Source: an uncultured Pseudomonadales bacterium (lineage in GTDB: Bacteria; Pseudomonadota; Gammaproteobacteria; Pseudomonadales; Azotimanducaceae). Taken from it: a DNA stretch of 52,981 nucleotides. This document shows, in pieces, positions 45,582-52,981 of this stretch (positions are counted from its first letter, which is position 1; each line of letters begins with the position of its first letter). The notes beneath the pieces are model-generated. The model searched no databases, had not been told where the DNA came from, and worked only from the letters and a program-made list of their open reading frames with translations. The DNA lies in the NCBI GenBank assembly GCA_905182155.1, contig CAJJAX010000017.1, forward strand, positions 1 to 52,981, in the 5' to 3' direction. Both the position numbers and the translations under genes were made by a program.

Positions 45582-46388
45582 GTGCCCAAAATGAATCCAA
45601 TGCCATCAGCAAATTTTCTTTTGCGATCATTATTGCCATCCAGTTTGTTGTTGGTGCTGCCCTTTATCCCGCTCACCGCCCTTGGGATTGTTGATGTGCA
45701 TGATGAATATTATGCCGCCCCAGAGGCCGCTACCTTGAGCGTTGTGTCCGTCGATTTCAGCGGCGCCAGCGGCAATGATTCGCGGCAGTCGTTCTCGCTG
45801 GAGGGGCATCAATTGTGGCGACGACCGGGTCAAACCATTCTGCTGATCGGTAGTTACGCCAAAGCCGATTCGGGTGGGGCGGACACCGCCGACAATCGCT
45901 TTCTGCATGCTCGGTACGTCAAAGCGTTCACCGCACGGTCGGGCATTGAGGGGTTTTTGCAAACCCAGCAGGACCGATTGCAAAAGCTCGATGCCCGTCA
46001 TTTGATTGGGGGGGGCTACCGGTTTGAAACCCGCAGCCCGGACGAGCGTCGGGTGCTATTGGGTATTGGCGGCTTTGCTGAACGAGAGCGTTTCGTGGAT
46101 TTGGCAACAACCGAAACCAATTACCGCGCCAACGTGTATCTAACCGCTGAGATTCCGCTGAACTTTACCAATGCGTCCACTTTGAGTTTGTCGGCTTACG
46201 TGCAACCAAAATTTTCTGATCCCAGCGATATCCGAAGTATTGCGATGATTAAATTCGAAACGCAGTTAACCGCTGCCTTTTCAATGGACTTAACCGTTGC
46301 TTTTGATCATGACAGCAATCCGTTATCGGGGGTCGACGCGCAAAATTTGCGGTATTCTTCTGGCATCACCTATAAATTCCAAAAATAA
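45582..46388 (+). CDS. DUF481-family outer-membrane protein
   Basis: The 268-residue protein (GTG at 45582, or ATG at 45591, three residues shorter) has an N-terminal signal peptide (LRSLLPSSLLLVLPFIPLTA, cleavage about residue 35). The remainder is beta-rich with alternating strands (RRPGQTILLIGSYAKADSGG, GGGYRFETRSPDERRVLLGI, LSAYVQPKFSDPSDIRSI) and ends in YSSGITYKFQK, with aromatic Phe close to the end as in outer-membrane barrels. The pattern fits the DUF481/YdiY-type barrel. Function unknown; related proteins are induced by salt or acid in some bacteria. RBS is weak. Confidence 0.78.
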   Translation: MPKMNPMPSANFLLRSLLPSSLLLVLPFIPLTALGIVDVHDEYYAAPEAATLSVVSVDFSGASGNDSRQSFSLEGHQLWRRPGQTILLIGSYAKADSGGADTADNRFLHARYVKAFTARSGIEGFLQTQQDRLQKLDARHLIGGGYRFETRSPDERRVLLGIGGFAERERFVDLATTETNYRANVYLTAEIPLNFTNASTLSLSAYVQPKFSDPSDIRSIAMIKFETQLTAAFSMDLTVAFDHDSNPLSGVDAQNLRYSSGITYKFQK

Positions 46389-46411
46389 TCCTGCTAAAGG
46401 GGGTTGTCGTT

Positions 46412-47701
46412 ATGCCAACGTTATCAAGCGCGCAATGCGACGCGATATTGCAGGCGGTCGACGCAACTTTCGAGGCCCAGCTGCAGTTCACCGAAGCACT
46501 GGTTCGCTTTCCTTCGACCCGAGGTCAAGAGGGTACCTGCCAGGACTTTTTGTTTGAGGCTTACCGTGACCGGGGTTACGCCGTTGATCGTTGGCGGATC
46601 GATCCGGATGACATTGCGCGCCATCCCGGGTTTTCCCCGATCGCGCACGATTACGATCAGGCCATTAATGTTGTGGCGACCCATCGGCCCCAGCAGCAAA
46701 CCGGTCGGTCGTTGATCTTGAATGGGCATGTTGATGTGGTGCCGACCGGACCAAAAAGTTTGTGGGATGCGCCCCCTTTTGAACCCCATCGAGACGGGGA
46801 TTGGCTCTACGGCCGGGGCGCTGGCGATATGAAGGCCGGCCTTGCGGCCAACCTGTTTGCACTGGATGCGCTTCGATCTTTGGGCTTTCAGCCCGCCGCA
46901 CCCGTTTATTTGCAATCGGTCACCGAGGAAGAATGTACCGGCAACGGCGCCTTGTCGGCGTTGGTTCGGGGTTATCAGGCCGATGCGGCCATTATTACGG
47001 AGCCGGTGGGCGAATCCTTAGTCCGGGCGAATGTTGGCGTGATTTGGTTTCGGGTGCACGTTCGGGGCTACCCCGTGCATGTGGCCTCGGCCAGCAGTGG
47101 CGCCAATGCCATCGATGCGGCGGCTTATTTGATGCAAGCGCTAAAGACCTTCGAGGCTGAACGCAATGCCAAAAAATCAGAGTTTCCACGATTTGCTGAG
47201 ATTGAAAAGCCGATTAATGTAAATGTTGGCAAAATTGAAGGCGGCGATTGGGCCAGTTCAGTACCGTCTTGGTGCAGCTTTGATGTTAGAACGGGCATTT
47301 ACCCTGGCGAGAATGCCAAAGAGCAGGCTCGCGTGATAGAGGATTTTCTGCAAGGCGCTGCCGGCCAACATCCTTTTTTGTCGAACAACCCGCCGGAGGT
47401 TGAATTTAATGGGTTTCTGACGGAGGGTTATGAGTTAACCCCAGGCAGTGATGCCGAGGCTTTGTTGGCCACGGTACACGAATCGGTCATGCAGACCGCC
47501 TTGTCAGAAATCACGTCACTGGCCTATCTGGATGCACGGGTCTTTGCGCTGTACGCCGACACGCCGTGTCTTGTTTATGGACCGCACTCGGACAATATTC
47601 ACGGGTTTAATGAGCGGGTTAGCATTGAGTCAATCCGGCGAATTACCAAAACCTTGGCGTTATTTACTGCGAATTGGTGTGGGCTAGAGCTGATAAGTTA
47701 G
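46412..47701 (+). CDS. M20-family peptidase/deacylase (ArgE/DapE type)
   Basis: The 429-residue enzyme has the dinuclear metal site: LILNGHVDVVPTG (His), LYGRGAGDMKAGLAANLFAL (Asp), VTEEECTGNGAL (Glu-Glu) and GPHSDNIHGFNERVSIESI (His near the C-terminus). Members remove acyl or amino groups from N-acyl amino acids or peptides (acetylornithine deacetylase, succinyl-diaminopimelate desuccinylase and others); the exact substrate is uncertain. It is transcribed in the same direction as the DUF481-type gene, 23 bases after it, and may be co-transcribed. The Shine-Dalgarno AAAGGGGG lies at the right place before the ATG at 46412. Confidence 0.9.
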   Translation: MPTLSSAQCDAILQAVDATFEAQLQFTEALVRFPSTRGQEGTCQDFLFEAYRDRGYAVDRWRIDPDDIARHPGFSPIAHDYDQAINVVATHRPQQQTGRSLILNGHVDVVPTGPKSLWDAPPFEPHRDGDWLYGRGAGDMKAGLAANLFALDALRSLGFQPAAPVYLQSVTEEECTGNGALSALVRGYQADAAIITEPVGESLVRANVGVIWFRVHVRGYPVHVASASSGANAIDAAAYLMQALKTFEAERNAKKSEFPRFAEIEKPINVNVGKIEGGDWASSVPSWCSFDVRTGIYPGENAKEQARVIEDFLQGAAGQHPFLSNNPPEVEFNGFLTEGYELTPGSDAEALLATVHESVMQTALSEITSLAYLDARVFALYADTPCLVYGPHSDNIHGFNERVSIESIRRITKTLALFTANWCGLELIS

Positions 47702-47822
47702 TGCTTACTATTAATTTTTCGTATATATGATAGGCGCTATGAGATATGTCAGGTTATCGGCAGTCGGCCCAGCGCGCTCTGCGGTGGTTTGAAGGTTAGA
47801 GCCCGCCCAGCGATTAAGCCGA

Positions 47823-47864
47823 GCGTTCGACATTGGGCTTGTGCCTAGGCCGGATATCGAACGC
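47823..47864. terminator. Imperfect hairpin between convergent genes
   Basis: GCGTTCGA (47823-47830) and TCGAACGC (47857-47864) are perfect complements with a 26-base loop that itself can fold. It lies between the stops of the M20 gene (47701) and flgN (47886), where a two-way terminator is expected, but no T tract is present. Confidence 0.3.
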
Positions 47865-47885
47865 CCTCCGGCCGCGTGTAACAGA

Positions 47886-48377
47886 TTAGGCTTTGCCGAG
47901 GCTGCGGGCCTTATGGCCTTGAAAGTTTTCGCCCTTCGCGCTGTAGCCCGTCATTTGCGTGTCTTCGCCGCGTAGCGTCGTCAGCGCGCGATGGACCTGG
48001 TGGGCTTGGCGGCGAACTTGAATCCCATTGTGCTGATTTTTGCTGACACACGCATCGGTCAGCGTCATAACCTCAAGGCGCAATTGGTCCAGTGCGCCAG
48101 TTGGATCACACCAGTCGAAGATTTCCCGAGTGCTCGCCTGCGGCATTTGTGTTTTTAAGTGCTCCACAACGGTTTTGCTTTGCTGGAGATATTTCTCAAG
48201 ATCCGCCATCAGGGTTTGTTTTTCGTTCGCGAGCTTAAAGAGGGCTTCGCTTTGGCGATTATTCAACGCCTCACGCTCGTCTTGAATACGCGCGTCGAGC
48301 GTCGTCAGCAGGCCTTGCTGCGCAGAAAGCAAATTGGCTAGCGCAGAGCGAAACTGATGGGGTTCAAATTGGTTCAT
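47886..48377 (-). CDS. flgN: Flagellar chaperone FlgN
   Basis: The 163-residue, mostly helical protein starts QFRSALANLLSAQQGLLTTL and has the long heptad-like helix QSEALFKLANEKQTLMADLE (FlgN-like), and a conserved CDP region. FlgN binds the hook-filament junction proteins FlgK and FlgL and delivers them to the flagellar export gate. The position after flgM in the order flgA-flgM-flgN on the minus strand is the standard proteobacterial arrangement and strongly supports the call; on sequence alone it would be weak. AGGAG precedes the ATG at 48377. Confidence 0.87.
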   Translation of the reverse strand: MNQFEPHQFRSALANLLSAQQGLLTTLDARIQDEREALNNRQSEALFKLANEKQTLMADLEKYLQQSKTVVEHLKTQMPQASTREIFDWCDPTGALDQLRLEVMTLTDACVSKNQHNGIQVRRQAHQVHRALTTLRGEDTQMTGYSAKGENFQGHKARSLGKA

Positions 48378-48414
48378 AAAGCACTCCTAGTGATAGGTGT
48401 GCCGATACTCGGTA

Positions 48415-48708
48415 CTAAAGCAGTTCCTGTTCCTGTTGGATCAGTTTTTCTGCGATCTTTGCCACATCGATCTGGAAAGAACCATTTTGTACCTGCTCTT
48501 TAATCGAAGCAACGCGTGCTTCATCAGAGCCGGACAGGGTTGAAAGCTTCTTCTCCATTTCAAATAAATCCTCAGCAGCACTGGTCACGGTGACCGTATC
48601 GGTCCTCGTGGAACGATCGGTCGTATCCGCTGTTGCTTCGGCCTTGAGGGGCTTTTGCATCAGTGACTGGGTGATCCCAGTTTGAGTTGGCTTAATTTCT
48701 ATGGCCAT
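48415..48708 (-). CDS. flgM: Anti-sigma-28 factor FlgM
   Basis: The 97-residue protein is short, mostly disordered at its N-terminus and has the FlgM C-terminal region RVASIKEQVQNGSFQIDVAK followed by IAEKLIQQEQ, which binds FliA (sigma-28). FlgM holds FliA inactive until it is exported through the finished hook-basal body, which then switches on late flagellar genes. A near-consensus sigma-28 promoter lies at 48760-48786 just upstream, as in enteric bacteria where flgM is partly under FliA control. AGGAAAG precedes the ATG. Confidence 0.92.
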   Translation of the reverse strand: MAIEIKPTQTGITQSLMQKPLKAEATADTTDRSTRTDTVTVTSAAEDLFEMEKKLSTLSGSDEARVASIKEQVQNGSFQIDVAKIAEKLIQQEQELL

Positions 48709-48759
48709 TTCAATTCTTTCCTATCGTTTTGCCGCCAAAGGTTTCTAGGCGTACCGTGG

Positions 48760-48786
48760 TTATCGACATTATTTCATAAAACTTTA
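48760..48786 (-). promoter_or_regulatory. Sigma-28 (FliA) promoter of flgM
   Basis: On the minus strand TAAAGTTT (48786-48779), an 11-base spacer and GTCGATAA (48767-48760) match the consensus TAAAGTTT-N11-GCCGATAA with one mismatch. The promoter starts at the flgA stop codon and lies 52 bases before the flgM start. Confidence 0.88.
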
Positions 48787-48793
48787 GTTTTTT

Positions 48794-49558
48794 TTACCAT
48801 TGCATGATGGCAACACTGCCATTGGCCTGAACTTCGCCCTGAATCGTGCGTTTTGAGGCAATATTCTGAACGCGAATCTGCTCGCCAATGGCGCCATCCT
48901 GAAGCGCTTTGCCGGTCATACGAACCGTAAATTGACCATTTCCGGCCTCGATAACGGTTTGCTCGCCTCGTTTAATGACAACCGGGGCCTGCAGGATGCT
49001 GTGCTGGAGCTCGGTGCCCTCACGCAAGGGGCGTTTTAATGCCGTACCGATGGCCTCTTCAATGTGGTTAATGATTGGCAAATGCCCCGGCGCGCGCTGT
49101 ACCAACAGCTCTTGTAGGTCGCGCTCGTTCAAAATAGTCCCGCGCGCCAAGCTTCGATTGACCCGCACCACCGTAATATCGGAGGTGATGGTTACTGGGA
49201 CGTATATCGACCAGGAGATTTGGGTCTCGCACGAGACTTTCATGGTGAGCCGGCCGCCTCGAAAGGATCGGTTCGCCGGTTCTGCAATTAAAGGCCCGGG
49301 ACAGGCGGCCAGTCGAACCCGATTATCGAGTTGGGTGCCGCTAATTTTGGGGTTCGACAAGCTGCTAATCTCCGGTAATCGCATCACGCCCTCCTGGGCG
49401 GCTGCGAAAATCGAGTCCCGGGTTTCAAACCCGGTACGATTGCCATAGCTCGGAGCAAGCGTCGCGGCGGCGGTTGCCAAAACCAGATAACGCGTCAATT
49501 TTTTGACCAATCGACGGTTGTTGATTAAGTGCTTCGGACCTGAATCTATCGTTTTCAT
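48794..49558 (-). CDS. flgA: Flagella basal body P-ring formation protein FlgA
   Basis: This 254-residue protein has a signal peptide (RYLVLATAAATLAPSYG, residues 24-40) and then the SAF-like/FlgA C-terminal domain: VRVNRSLARGTILNERDLQE, APGHLPIINHIEEAIGTALK and VIKRGEQTVIEAGNGQFTVR. FlgA is a periplasmic chaperone for P-ring assembly. It is upstream of flgM and flgN on the minus strand. The region before it (49559-49981) holds the tandem arrays and hairpin listed separately; the start has a weak RBS. Confidence 0.92.
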   Translation of the reverse strand: MKTIDSGPKHLINNRRLVKKLTRYLVLATAAATLAPSYGNRTGFETRDSIFAAAQEGVMRLPEISSLSNPKISGTQLDNRVRLAACPGPLIAEPANRSFRGGRLTMKVSCETQISWSIYVPVTITSDITVVRVNRSLARGTILNERDLQELLVQRAPGHLPIINHIEEAIGTALKRPLREGTELQHSILQAPVVIKRGEQTVIEAGNGQFTVRMTGKALQDGAIGEQIRVQNIASKRTIQGEVQANGSVAIMQW

Positions 49559-49730
49559 GTCGTTAACCTATTGAAATAAAACAATTGAAACTCAATAACG
49601 TAACTAAAAAACTACCTAAATATCTACATAAGTTTATTGTAAAACAGCCTTATGAAGAATATACTGCCCAAAATCAGGCAGTGTGGAGATCGGGGAATCG
49701 GCGAGCCTTCTCCGCATGGACTACCGAGCC

Positions 49731-49756
49731 CCTTGCCGGACGACCTTGCCGGACGA
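49731..49756. repeat. 13-bp tandem repeat CCTTGCCGGACGA (2 copies)
   Basis: Two perfect copies, 49731-49743 and 49744-49756. Confidence 0.93.
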
Positions 49757-49820
49757 CCTAGGCGCGGCCTGAAATCTTTTCGAAACCGATCAGCAAGCCG
49801 ATTATGCCTGCAATGTTTTT

Positions 49821-49913
49821 GATTGTTGGATTGTTGGATTGTTGGATTGTTGGATTGTTGGATTGTTGGATTGTTGGATTGTTGGATTGTTGGATTGTTG
49901 GATTGTTGGATTG
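49821..49913. repeat. 8-bp tandem array GATTGTTG (11 perfect copies)
   Basis: Eleven identical copies of GATTGTTG run from 49821 to 49908, followed by a partial unit. An apparent open reading frame across it is a repeat artefact. Confidence 0.96.
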
Positions 49914-49923
49914 GTCAGTCATC

Positions 49924-49963
49924 GACTCGGCCTTTGGGTTGTCTTTTTACCAAAGGCCGAGTC
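49924..49963. terminator. 14-bp perfect hairpin next to the acyl-CoA dehydrogenase stop
   Basis: GACTCGGCCTTTGG (49924-49937) and CCAAAGGCCGAGTC (49950-49963) pair perfectly around a 12-base loop. It starts 18 bases past the minus-strand dehydrogenase stop (49982), so it probably ends that transcript, although no T tract follows. Confidence 0.55.
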
Positions 49964-49981
49964 AATAACTCGGGTCAAGCC

Positions 49982-51227
49982 TTACCAGAGATCGTACTTT
50001 TGAAGCTCGGCGCGGCCCACGACCATGTGATGCACTTCATCCGGGCCATCTGCGAAGCGCAGATGCCGCATGTCGGCATACATGCCCGCCAAGGGCGACC
50101 ACTGGGAGATCCCGGTTGCGCCATGCATTTGAATGGCTTGGTCAATGATCAGGCAAACCTTCTCAGGGACCATGGCTTTGACCGCGCTCACATAGACTCG
50201 GGCTTCTTTATTACCCAGCACGTCCATTGCTTTAGCCGCTTGCAGAACCGCCAAGCGCATTGCGTTAATTTCAATCCGAGCGCGGGCGATCAGTTCAAGA
50301 TTCTTACCGAGTTTGGCAATGGGCTTGCCGAATGCCACGCGAGTGGCGGATCGTTTAACCATCAATTCGAGCGCTTTTTCAGCTTTGCCAATACTGCGCA
50401 TGCAGTGATGGATTCGGCCGGGTCCGAGTCGGACCTGAGAGATTTCAAAGCCGCGGCCTTCGCCCAGAAGAATATTTTCCTTGGGCACCCGAACATTGTT
50501 AAACCGTAGGTGATAATGCCCATGCGGCGCATCGTCATGGCCGTAAATTTGCATCGGGCGCAGCTTCCAACTCAATATCGGCCTTTGGTATGGGTATCTC
50601 TCCACGGGACGACTTGGTGCAGCATCAGGATCTGTTTGAACCATGGTGATCATAATCTTGCAGCGCGGATCACCAGCGCCGGAGATATAGAACTTCTCAC
50701 CGTTGATCACCCACTCATCGCCGTCGAGCACCGCGCTGGTGGCGATATTAGTTGCATCTGACGAGGCAACACCAGGCTCGGTCATAGCAAACGCCGAGCG
50801 GAATCTCACCAGCCAAAAGCGGCTTCAACCACTTCTCCTTCTGCGCTTCGGTACCAACACGCTCAAGCACTTCCATGTTGCCGGTGTCGGGTGCGCTGCA
50901 ATTTAAAGTTTCGGAGGCCAGTGGGTATTTACCCAGCTCGGAGGCAATGTAGGCGTAATCCAGGTTGGTTAACCCATCGCCGATATCAGAATCGGGTAAA
51001 AAGAAATTCCAAAGGCCGGAATCTTTTGCTTTTTGCTTGGCGCCGTCGAGTAGCTCTAGCTGACGGGGATGCCAAGACCAGCGATCGGTTTTTTCTTTTT
51101 CAAGGGCTTGGAACTCTTCCGTGATCGGCGCCACGTTGTCGGTTATATGCTTGGTTACGGCATCCATGAGCGGTTGCGCTTCAGCGGACATGGCAAGGGT
51201 GTACAGATCGTTAGCAATATCGGGCAT
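49982..51227 (-). pseudogene. Acyl-CoA dehydrogenase with a single-base frameshift
   Basis: From ATG 51227 (GGAG upstream) the frame runs through [18 protein letters not shown] and PLLAGEI, then breaks near 50802-50803; the other frame continues [20 protein letters not shown] to the end at 49982. The break looks like one extra base (AATC instead of ATC in the coding strand), and correction gives about 413 residues. The C-terminal part has RVPKENILLGEGRGFEISQV and AIQMHGATGISQWSPL. I mark it as frameshifted; a sequencing indel is possible. It oxidises an acyl-CoA ester with FAD, substrate unknown. It is monocistronic and divergent from the SDR gene. Confidence 0.82.
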
Positions 51228-51535
51228 GCTATAACTCCAAAAAATTGATAAGCCTGATCAAACCACGGCAACTCCTAACAGTGCAAGCAAGACCACAATA
51301 ATTGATACCCTAGTATGCACCCTAGTGATTCGGCCGATCTTTAATGAATAGAAGCGGTGCCGGTTGCGGGCACGCCTAGGGTTCTCGGTTTGGTCTTGAT
51401 GTTATGGTGGCGGTCAGGGTCAGGCGGCGAGAGCGTTGCGCTGGCGACAACCGGGGGTCATCGAAGACCCTTCGGCTTGAGTAAAGTGCGCGCCGAGTTG
51501 CGCGGGTAAACATCGATAAACGGAAGGAGTAAGCA
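51228..51535. other. Divergent intergenic region without a supported gene
   Basis: These 308 bases hold the promoters of both divergent genes. No array or clear operator was identified. Confidence 0.4.
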
Positions 51536-52334
51536 ATGTTAGATAATCTATTTGATATTCGAGGCAAAATTGCGTTGGTGACGGGCGGGTCGCGGGGCAT
51601 TGGCGAGATGATCGCCGCAGGATTCTTGGCCAATGGCGCGAAGGTGTACATCAGTTCCCGCAAAGTCGATGCGTGTGTCGCAACGGCTGCGCGTCTGCAA
51701 GAAACCTATGGCGGTGAATGCATTGCGATACCGGCGAACTTGGCGGATGTTGAGGGCTGTCAGCAGTTGGCCGCGGCGCTCGGCGAGCGCGAGACGCGCC
51801 TCGATATCCTGATCAATAATGCTGGGGTTTCCTGGGGCGCGCCGCTGGATGAGTTCCCAGAACTGGGCTGGGATAAAGTGATGAACACCAATGTTAAAGG
51901 CGTGTTTTTTTTTAACCCAGAAGTTATTACCGTTACTCCGCGCCTCGGGCACCGCAGAGAACCCGGCGCGAGTGGTCAATATTGGTTCGATCGATGGCAT
52001 CAAAAATCCGGTTTTTGAAACCTTTTCCTATGGGCCATCAAAAGCGGCGCTGCATCATTTAACGCGCGGCCTCGCGCTACACCTTGCGCCTGAAAATATC
52101 ATCGTGAATGCGATTGCGCCTGGACCCTTTCCAACGTGGATGCTGAGCACCGGTGTGGGCGGTGGCGGTGACACGGATATCGACTGGAGCAGTGTTGCCA
52201 AGAACAACCCTCGAGGCCGGGTGGGAACGGCGGAAGACATCGCCGGGCTGTCGATCTTTCTGTGTTCCAGGGCCGGCGCCTTCACCGTCGGGGAAGTAAT
52301 CACCTGTGATGGTGGCGTTGCCTATGCGACCTGA
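51536..52334 (+). pseudogene. Short-chain dehydrogenase/reductase with a frameshift in a T9 run
   Basis: The product is a classical SDR with the Rossmann motif TGGSRGIG (TGxxxGxG), NNAG and, in the other frame, the active-site Ser-Tyr-Lys in IGSIDG and YGPSKAALH. The N-terminal frame (51536 onward) and the C-terminal frame (ends 52334) meet in a run of nine T at 51905-51913; with eight T the protein reads VKGVFFLTQKLLPLL and is 265 residues. Homopolymer-length errors or true slippage (phase variation) both explain this. The enzyme reduces or oxidises a hydroxyl or keto substrate with NAD(P). AGGAG precedes the ATG. Confidence 0.85.
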
Positions 52335-52485
52335 CCAGGGGTAATCTTTTGGTCTGTTGGCCCCCAAGTATCACGCTGGACCAAGGGGCGCTGTGCAAGC
52401 CAAAGAGATTCGCACGCGCAAGGCATAGCGCGCGCTGCAAACGCTGAGGATTAAACCCCGGCTGGTCACAGGGAGACATTCGAGC

Positions 52486-52981
52486 ATGACGAAAACAAAA
52501 CCATTACCCAACGATTACGCCGCTCGGATTCGGGGCGCATGGCAAGGCCGGGTTGCAGGCTGTATGTTAGGCAAAGCGGTCGAGCGCTTTTCGATGCGAG
52601 CAGGCGCGGAGGCCCTACAAGGTTACCTGAGCAGCGTTCAGGCCTTACCGCTGCGAGATTACATTCCCTATGATCCTTATCAAGCGCCAGAGTTGCTGCT
52701 CAAAGCCTGTTGCAAGGGACAGCTCCAGGCGAGCTTACCCGATGATGATGTGAATTATTCTGTGCTGGCCTTGATGATGCTCGAAGCCAAGGGTGCAAGT
52801 CTTACGACAGAAGATGTCGCGCGGGCTTGGCTGTTGCACCTTCCGCTTGGAAGCACCTATACCGCCGAGCGGGCAGCGTATCGCACGTTACTCAGTCGGG
52901 GGCGGGAATGGTTTCCCGAAGGCGGCGCGCTTGGGTTTGATATTCTGGAATGCGCTCAAAACGATTATAACGATTGGATTG
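52486..52981 (+). CDS. ADP-ribosylglycohydrolase family protein (cut by window end)
   Basis: The open frame starts with ATG 52486 (GGGAG upstream) and runs off the window end after about 165 codons. It begins AARIRGAWQGRVAGCMLGKA, the usual start of ADP-ribosylglycohydrolase/DraG-like proteins, and contains LPDDDVNYSVLAL, the acidic metal-binding motif. The family removes ADP-ribose from proteins or hydrolyses related nucleosides. Function cannot be narrowed because the rest of the gene, including the second metal site, is outside. Confidence 0.85.
   Translation, partial: MTKTKPLPNDYAARIRGAWQGRVAGCMLGKAVERFSMRAGAEALQGYLSSVQALPLRDYIPYDPYQAPELLLKACCKGQLQASLPDDDVNYSVLALMMLEAKGASLTTEDVARAWLLHLPLGSTYTAERAAYRTLLSRGREWFPEGGALGFDILECAQNDYNDWI

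Larger units (their letters stand above)
49559..49981. other. Intergenic region upstream of flgA with arrays and a hairpin
   Basis: The 423 bases should hold the flgA promoter near 49570-49660, an AT-rich stretch. They also contain the 13-bp repeat at 49731, the 8-bp array at 49821 and the long hairpin at 49924. No gene is supported. Confidence 0.55.

Noticed and set aside
10434-49913. CRISPR array among the many repeats
   Set aside because: Units are 7-15 bases in direct tandem with no unique spacers and no cas genes.
49823-50509. A plus-strand frame beginning with repeats of LLDCWIVG
   Set aside because: It is the translation of the 8-base tandem array and then antisense to the acyl-CoA dehydrogenase; no RBS or family.

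Overview
The window looks like chromosomal DNA of a free-living, flagellated, Gram-negative bacterium, most likely an aquatic gammaproteobacterium. It carries a flgA-flgM-flgN block, two TonB-dependent receptors, an Hsp33 gene, a DUF481-type outer-membrane protein, and many acyl-CoA dehydrogenase, VOC and glutathione S-transferase genes of the kind seen in degraders of lipids, steroids or aromatics. I cannot name a genus. No rRNA, tRNA, CRISPR array, transposase or prophage gene was seen.

Layout. 0.3-1.7 kb: exported VOC protein and a response regulator. 2.0-4.5 kb: cytoplasmic GH3 beta-glucosidase with a PA14 insert. 4.7-9.7 kb (minus strand): a fused dihydroorotate dehydrogenase PyrD-PyrK, an NhaC-type antiporter and a Baeyer-Villiger-type flavin monooxygenase; the first has a frameshift and the last an in-frame TAA. 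9.8-11.9 kb: a VOC protein and an exported pyroglutamyl-peptidase-like protein with Ser in place of the usual Cys. 12.2-20.5 kb: a more AT-rich block with a TPR/2-oxoglutarate-Fe(II) oxygenase, a TonB receptor, a methyltransferase, a small exported protein and an S9 prolyl oligopeptidase, which together suggest peptide uptake, modification or hydrolysis. 20.6-28.5 kb: catabolic genes (flavin/PNPOx-type protein, GST, VOC, paired acyl-CoA dehydrogenases, FAH-family protein, DUF1993). 27.0-30.2 kb (minus): a translationally coupled trio of thiamine-pyrophosphate enzyme, small unknown protein and acyl-CoA dehydrogenase. 30.6-34.3 kb: unknown Rossmann-like protein, GST, small beta-rich protein, sulfotransferase. 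34.7-35.8 kb (minus): a thioredoxin-like gene whose active-site Cys position is an in-frame TGA (WAPY-U-GC), with a bacterial-SECIS-like hairpin just downstream; this is a strong selenoprotein candidate and the most notable item here. 36.0-46.4 kb: unknown membrane-anchored protein, MFS transporter, second TonB receptor, ceramidase-family membrane protein, Hsp33, GPH-type sugar transporter, DUF481 protein. 46.4-49.6 kb: M20 peptidase and the flagellar block with a near-perfect sigma-28 promoter before flgM. 50.0-52.98 kb: an acyl-CoA dehydrogenase and an SDR, both with single-base frameshifts, and the start of an ADP-ribosylglycohydrolase cut by the window end.

Two window-wide patterns stand out. 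First, the intergenic gaps hold about ten short tandem-repeat arrays (units of 7-15 bases, most often 13), mostly just upstream of genes; a TTGTTAAAAAGGC-type unit occurs at two loci 21 kb apart. Second, four conserved genes each show a single-base frameshift, all consistent with one extra base, so either the assembly has indel errors or several genes are decaying. The TGA in the selenoprotein candidate differs: it is in frame, sits exactly at the redox Cys position and has the RNA hairpin needed for decoding.
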